A DNA stretch of 64,000 bases from Chitinophaga agrisoli. GTDB taxonomy: Bacteria; Bacteroidota; Bacteroidia; Chitinophagales; Chitinophagaceae. The position numbers and the translations under genes are program-made. Shown one piece after another: positions 60,379 to 64,000 of this stretch. The stretch is from contig NZ_VUOC01000002.1 in assembly GCF_008386695.1 (NCBI RefSeq), positions 186,001 to 250,000 on the forward strand. The letters are read 5' to 3'. Under the pieces are notes generated by a model. The model was not told the DNA's origin and searched no databases. It saw nothing but the letters and a program-made list of their open reading frames with translations. Each line of letters starts with the position of its first letter. The first letter of the stretch is position 1.

Positions 60379-61128
60379 TTATTTAGTATTCCACCGGAAC
60401 CATTTGATGCCTAAGACCGTGAATACGATCGCATATCCGATGGTCACTAATAGCGCCATAGAGGTATGCTGGCTCCAGGTACCGGGATACAGGCTGTCTG
60501 ATACGATCCGCTTCACTGTGCCAAAAGGGGACCAGATCACGATCTGCTTCAGCGACTCTCCCAGTACGCCCAGCTCGCCAAACATGCCTATCATAATAAA
60601 GGCAAAATAGACAAGACGGGTGGTGGCGTTTACCGCTTCCGGATTTTTGATAAGCCCTACGATCATCTGGCCCAGGCCCAGGTATACGGCGCCGCCGGCT
60701 AAGGCCATCAGCAAACCGAATATATATCCCGCGGGAGTCAGGACCACCTTATCAACATTAGCGCCCACGATAAAAACCAGCAGGGTAAGCGCCGTTATCA
60801 TGGCTATCTGTACTGTAATGCGGCTGGCCATGATGGTCCAAGAAGGTACCGGCGCTACGCGCAGGCGTTGGAAAATACCCTTATCACGATCGCGGGCAAT
60901 AGAAATGGTATAACCCATTAAGCCAATAGCCGTAAGGCCGATGGTGATACACATGGATAAGGCAAAGGCCCCGCCCATCTTATCCACGATCCCTTTCCAG
61001 GAGATGAGGATCACAACAGGCACCAGGAAAACAAGTATCGCCGCACGGCGGTTACGCCACAGCGTGGTAAAGTCTGCACGTAATAACGAGGTATAAACAG
61101 CAGCAGTAGCAGGAATGGTATTTTTCAT
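60379..61128 (-). CDS. ABC-2-type transporter permease
   Basis: A 249-residue permease with six hydrophobic segments (AAILVFLVPVVILISW, AFALSMCITIGLTAIGLMGY, IQIAMITALTLLVFIVGANV-like, IFGLLMALAGGAVYLGLGQMIV, LVYFAFIMIGMFGELGVL and LVTIGYAIVFTVLGIKWF). It is the membrane half of a two-gene exporter with the ATPase 27 bases upstream. Cargo unknown; drug or lipid export is the usual guess for this type. Confidence 0.88.
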   Translation of the reverse strand: MKNTIPATAAVYTSLLRADFTTLWRNRRAAILVFLVPVVILISWKGIVDKMGGAFALSMCITIGLTAIGLMGYTISIARDRDKGIFQRLRVAPVPSWTIMASRITVQIAMITALTLLVFIVGANVDKVVLTPAGYIFGLLMALAGGAVYLGLGQMIVGLIKNPEAVNATTRLVYFAFIMIGMFGELGVLGESLKQIVIWSPFGTVKRIVSDSLYPGTWSQHTSMALLVTIGYAIVFTVLGIKWFRWNTK

Positions 61129-61155
61129 AACTGGTAAACTAGATGTGTTAGATAA

Positions 61156-61938
61156 TTAAGAACGGATGGTACGGCCGGTAAGGCCAATGAATACATCTTC
61201 CAACGTGATCCTTCCTTTGCGGGATGCGCTGATGACCTCCGGATCATGCCGGTGCCGCTGGATCAGTTCCGCTGGCGTATCAATGGCCACGATAGTACCG
61301 TGGTCTATGATAGCGATACGGTCACAAACGGATTCCGCTTCTTCCATGGAATGGGTGGTCAGCAGCACGCCATGGCCTTTTTCGCGGATAGCCTCAATAC
61401 GTTCCCAGAGCTGGCGGCGGGACTGTGGGTCCAGGCCGGTGGTAGGCTCATCCAGCAGCACCAGGCTGGGATCATGGATGGTGGCGATCACCAGGGATAC
61501 GCGTTGTTGCTGTCCGCCGGAAAGCTGTCCGTAGCGTTTGCCCGCGGCGTCTGCCAGCTGGATCTCTGCGAGTACGGCCAGGATCTGCTCCGCTGTCATG
61601 TTCACCCCATAGATACCGGCATATAACCGGATGATCTCTGTAATGGTCAGCTCTGCCTGGAAGCTGGTGGATTGCAGCTGTACGCCCATATTGGCGCGGG
61701 CATATAACGGCTTTTGCCTTACATCATGCCCGGCTACGGTAATATGGCCGGAACGGAACCGTATTAAGCCTTCTATAGCGCTTAAAGTGCTGGTCTTACC
61801 GGCGCCATTAGGCCCCAGCAGCCCAAAGATCTCCCCGGGCTTTACTTCAAAGGAAACATTGCGCACGGCCTGAAAGGCCCCATAATACACCTCCAGGCCG
61901 TTTACCTGCAGAATGGGCGTGTGCTCGTGTGTGCTCAT
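61156..61938 (-). CDS. ABC transporter ATP-binding protein
   Basis: A 260-residue ATPase: Walker A LLGPNGAGKTS (about 38-48), Q-loop VQLQSTSF, signature LSGGQQQRVSLV (about 139-150), Walker B LVLLDEPTTGLD (about 161-172) and the H-loop LLTTHSMEEAE. It belongs to the DrrA/NatA-like group that pairs with ABC-2 permeases. It precedes its permease on the same strand. A TAAGTTTG at 61969-61976 upstream is a -7 candidate. Confidence 0.9.
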   Translation of the reverse strand: MSTHEHTPILQVNGLEVYYGAFQAVRNVSFEVKPGEIFGLLGPNGAGKTSTLSAIEGLIRFRSGHITVAGHDVRQKPLYARANMGVQLQSTSFQAELTITEIIRLYAGIYGVNMTAEQILAVLAEIQLADAAGKRYGQLSGGQQQRVSLVIATIHDPSLVLLDEPTTGLDPQSRRQLWERIEAIREKGHGVLLTTHSMEEAESVCDRIAIIDHGTIVAIDTPAELIQRHRHDPEVISASRKGRITLEDVFIGLTGRTIRS

Positions 61939-61968
61939 AATACAAAAGGTTTTTTCTGGTTGTTGCTA

Positions 61969-61976
61969 CAAACTTA
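61969..61976 (-). promoter_or_regulatory. -7 element for the ABC exporter
   Basis: TAAGTTTG matches TAnnTTTG, 30 bases before the ATG at 61938. No clear -33. The 225-base gap to the divergent peptidase gene also carries CCGGCGG direct repeats around 62021-62056. Confidence 0.4.
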
Positions 61977-62163
61977 GTGTGCCCGGCGGATGCCTGTTTT
62001 TAGAAAAAGGCGAAAGAACGGGATCTGCCGGTGAACGGCGGCATACCGGCGGTGAAGTTTACGCTCCCTGCTACCCGTATGGCCCCTTTAGCCGGTCATC
62101 CATATTAAAAGATAAGCGAATTAAATTATTTTTACCTTCCATATAACATAAAGAAGATACTAC

Positions 62164-64000
62164 ATGTTCCGTTACGCCATTTTATTGGTGCTGGCCATCA
62201 GCAGCGCCAGCTATGTTGCCGCACAGTCTTTGTACATGCCGCGCGACATTACCAAAGCTTTTAAGAACGATACCCGCTCCCTGGATGGGCGCCCCGGTAA
62301 AAACTACTGGCAGAACCACGGCCGGTACGATATTACCGTTACCGCCCTGCCCCCGGACCGCACCATCAGGGGCAAAGAAGATATTACCTACATCAACAAC
62401 AGCCCGGATACGCTGGAGCACCTGGTGATCAAACTGTTCCTGAATATCCATAAACCCGGCGCGCTGCGCCTGAGCAATGTTTCGGAGGATTATCTCACAG
62501 ACGGCATGCATATCGATGGCTTTAGCGTAAACGGCCAGCCGCAACGCTGGAGGAACAGCAGCCGGTATATGACCTGGCAACCGGTTACCCTGTCTGTGCC
62601 CTTAATGCCGCATGACTCCATCCGGCTGTCATTTATCTGGCATTATGAAATATCCCTGCAGAGCAACCGTGAAGGTATGATAGACTCCACCACCTACTAC
62701 CTGGCATATTTTTACCCGCGTGTAGCCGTATACGATGATTACAACGGCTGGGACAGGATGGATTTTAACGATGGCCTGGAGTTCTACAGCGATTTCAATG
62801 ACTATACCGTTACCGTAAATGTGCCTAAGAACTTTATTGTAGCCGGCACCGGCACCCTGCAACAGCCAGAAAAGCTGCTGCAACCGGAAATAGCCAAACG
62901 CCTGCAGGCCTCCCAGACCTCTGACGAGGTGCATCATATCGCCAGTTTTGACGAGATGAAGGCAAAGAAGATAACTGCTCAAAATGAGCTGAACAGCTGG
63001 CAGTTCAAGGCCACCAACATACCGGATATGGCCTTTGGCCTCAGCGATCATTTTGTATGGGACGCCAGCAGCGTGATAGTGGATGACGCCACCAAACGCC
63101 GCGCCGGCGTACAGGCCATGTATAATGATACCGCGCAGGACTTTCACCATATGATCAGTTTTGCGCGCCATTCCCTGGACTGGTTATCCCATAAATGGCC
63201 GGGCGTTCCCTACCCTTATGAAAAGATGAGCGTATTCCAGGGGTATGCGGATATGGAGTATCCCATGATGGCTAACGATGGCTCCACGCCGGATACCAAT
63301 TTTACCCGTTTTGTGGCAGAGCATGAGATAGCCCATACCTATATGCCTTTTTACATGGGTATCAACGAAACCCGTTATGGCTTTATGGATGAAGGATGGG
63401 CCACCACTTTTGAGCTGCTGATAGGTCGCGAAGACCAGGGCGTAGAAAGAGCAGAGGATCTGTATAAAGAGTTCCGTATTGATTACTGGATCCATGACGC
63501 CACACAGGCAGAAGACCTTCCCATCATCACCCCCGGCGATGCTATGACCGGCCCTGGCCTGGGCAACAATGAATACGGCAAGGCGTCCATTGGTTACCTG
63601 GCCATGAAGGACCTGCTGGGTGACGACCTGTTTAAAAAATGCCTGCATGCCTATATGGACCGCTGGCATGGCAAACACCCCCTGCCCTGGGATTTCTTCC
63701 ATACCTTCAACAATGTATCCGGTAAGGACCTGAACTGGTTCTGGACCAATTGGTTCTTCACCAACTATTACATTGACCTGGCCGTGAAACGGATGGCCAC
63801 TACCGCCCAAGGTTATACGCTTACGGTAGATAATAATGGCGGCATGGCTACACCCTTTGATGTAAAGATCACCTATACGGATGGCAGCAGCGAAAGCCTG
63901 CACCAGACGCCACTGATCTGGCAAGCCAACCAGAAACAAGCGCAGGTGCATATCGCCACCAAAAAGAAGATCCAGTCACTGGTACTGGATGGCGGCATTT
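62164..64000 (+). CDS. Secreted M1-family metallopeptidase (3' end missing)
   Basis: Zn aminopeptidase-type protein of the M1 family, 612 codons to the window edge. Signal peptide at residues 1-20 (RYAILLVLAISSASYVAAQ). The N-terminal beta domain includes YDITVTALPPDRTIRGKEDITYIN. The catalytic core has HEIAH (His387, Glu388, His391), with the third ligand Glu410 in MDEGWATTF exactly 18 residues after the second His, as in M1 enzymes. The usual GxMEN exopeptidase motif reads ADMEYPMM. The tail contains WFWTNWFFTNYYIDLAVK, followed by beta-rich sequence. Divergent from the ABC exporter. The true C-terminus is beyond 64000. Confidence 0.93.
   Translation, partial: MFRYAILLVLAISSASYVAAQSLYMPRDITKAFKNDTRSLDGRPGKNYWQNHGRYDITVTALPPDRTIRGKEDITYINNSPDTLEHLVIKLFLNIHKPGALRLSNVSEDYLTDGMHIDGFSVNGQPQRWRNSSRYMTWQPVTLSVPLMPHDSIRLSFIWHYEISLQSNREGMIDSTTYYLAYFYPRVAVYDDYNGWDRMDFNDGLEFYSDFNDYTVTVNVPKNFIVAGTGTLQQPEKLLQPEIAKRLQASQTSDEVHHIASFDEMKAKKITAQNELNSWQFKATNIPDMAFGLSDHFVWDASSVIVDDATKRRAGVQAMYNDTAQDFHHMISFARHSLDWLSHKWPGVPYPYEKMSVFQGYADMEYPMMANDGSTPDTNFTRFVAEHEIAHTYMPFYMGINETRYGFMDEGWATTFELLIGREDQGVERAEDLYKEFRIDYWIHDATQAEDLPIITPGDAMTGPGLGNNEYGKASIGYLAMKDLLGDDLFKKCLHAYMDRWHGKHPLPWDFFHTFNNVSGKDLNWFWTNWFFTNYYIDLAVKRMATTAQGYTLTVDNNGGMATPFDVKITYTDGSSESLHQTPLIWQANQKQAQVHIATKKKIQSLVLDGGI

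Overview
The window reads as chromosomal DNA of a Bacteroidota bacterium, most like a Chitinophaga relative (family Chitinophagaceae). Direct signs are two SusC/SusD pairs each with an ECF sigma factor and a FecR anti-sigma protein, many lipoproteins with a short lipobox, little Shine-Dalgarno sequence before start codons, and promoters of the Bacteroidota type (TTTG, 18-20 bases, TAnnTTTG). No rRNA, tRNA, CRISPR array, transposase or phage structural gene was seen. The genus is an inference.

Layout. 1-4.6 kb: a leftward operon bioD, fau (5-formyl-THF cyclo-ligase), lpxK, rnr (cut by the window edge), preceded by a decayed copy of the bioD 5' end and a Uma2-family gene. 4.7-8.9 kb: cbs, a BtuF-like binding protein, a Rieske lipoprotein with an unusual second motif, and fbaA. 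9.1-17.6 kb: accD, smpB, a TPR lipoprotein, a SUKH-endonuclease V fusion, rnhA, a small RNA-ligase-like protein, an acyl-CoA carboxylase beta subunit and a DinB protein. 17.6-20.9 kb: an AT-rich TPR/WG-repeat membrane protein, a MarR-GNAT fusion with a palindromic operator candidate, and a SMI1/KNR4 protein.

20.9-30.9 kb is filled by two adjacent giant genes (1845 and 1448 codons) that I cannot assign to a known function. 31.1-32.5 kb is a lipoprotein glucose/sorbosone dehydrogenase. 32.6-49.8 kb holds two SusCD loci transcribed away from each other: a leftward sigma-FecR-SusC-SusD set and a rightward sigma-FecR-SusC-SusD-phosphoesterase set. In the leftward set about 1.1 kb of structured repeats lies between the sigma and FecR genes.

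49.8-54.3 kb is the most interesting region: ECF sigma factor, short zinc-finger-like anti-sigma candidate, a secreted Cys/Lys/Gly-rich precursor peptide with GKCG repeats (HvfA-like), a DUF692/MNIO enzyme (HvfB-like), a DUF2063 partner (HvfC-like), DoxX (HvfD-like) and a KirBac potassium channel, all leftward and tightly spaced. By family knowledge this is a metal-binding RiPP pathway, likely for copper; the substrate and the role of the channel are inference.

54.4-64 kb: a HAD phosphatase fused to a HerA-type ATPase, a metal-uptake set (TonB-dependent receptor, PepSY membrane protein, small Cys-rich secreted protein with a near-leaderless promoter), an ABC-2 exporter pair and a secreted M1 metallopeptidase cut by the window end.
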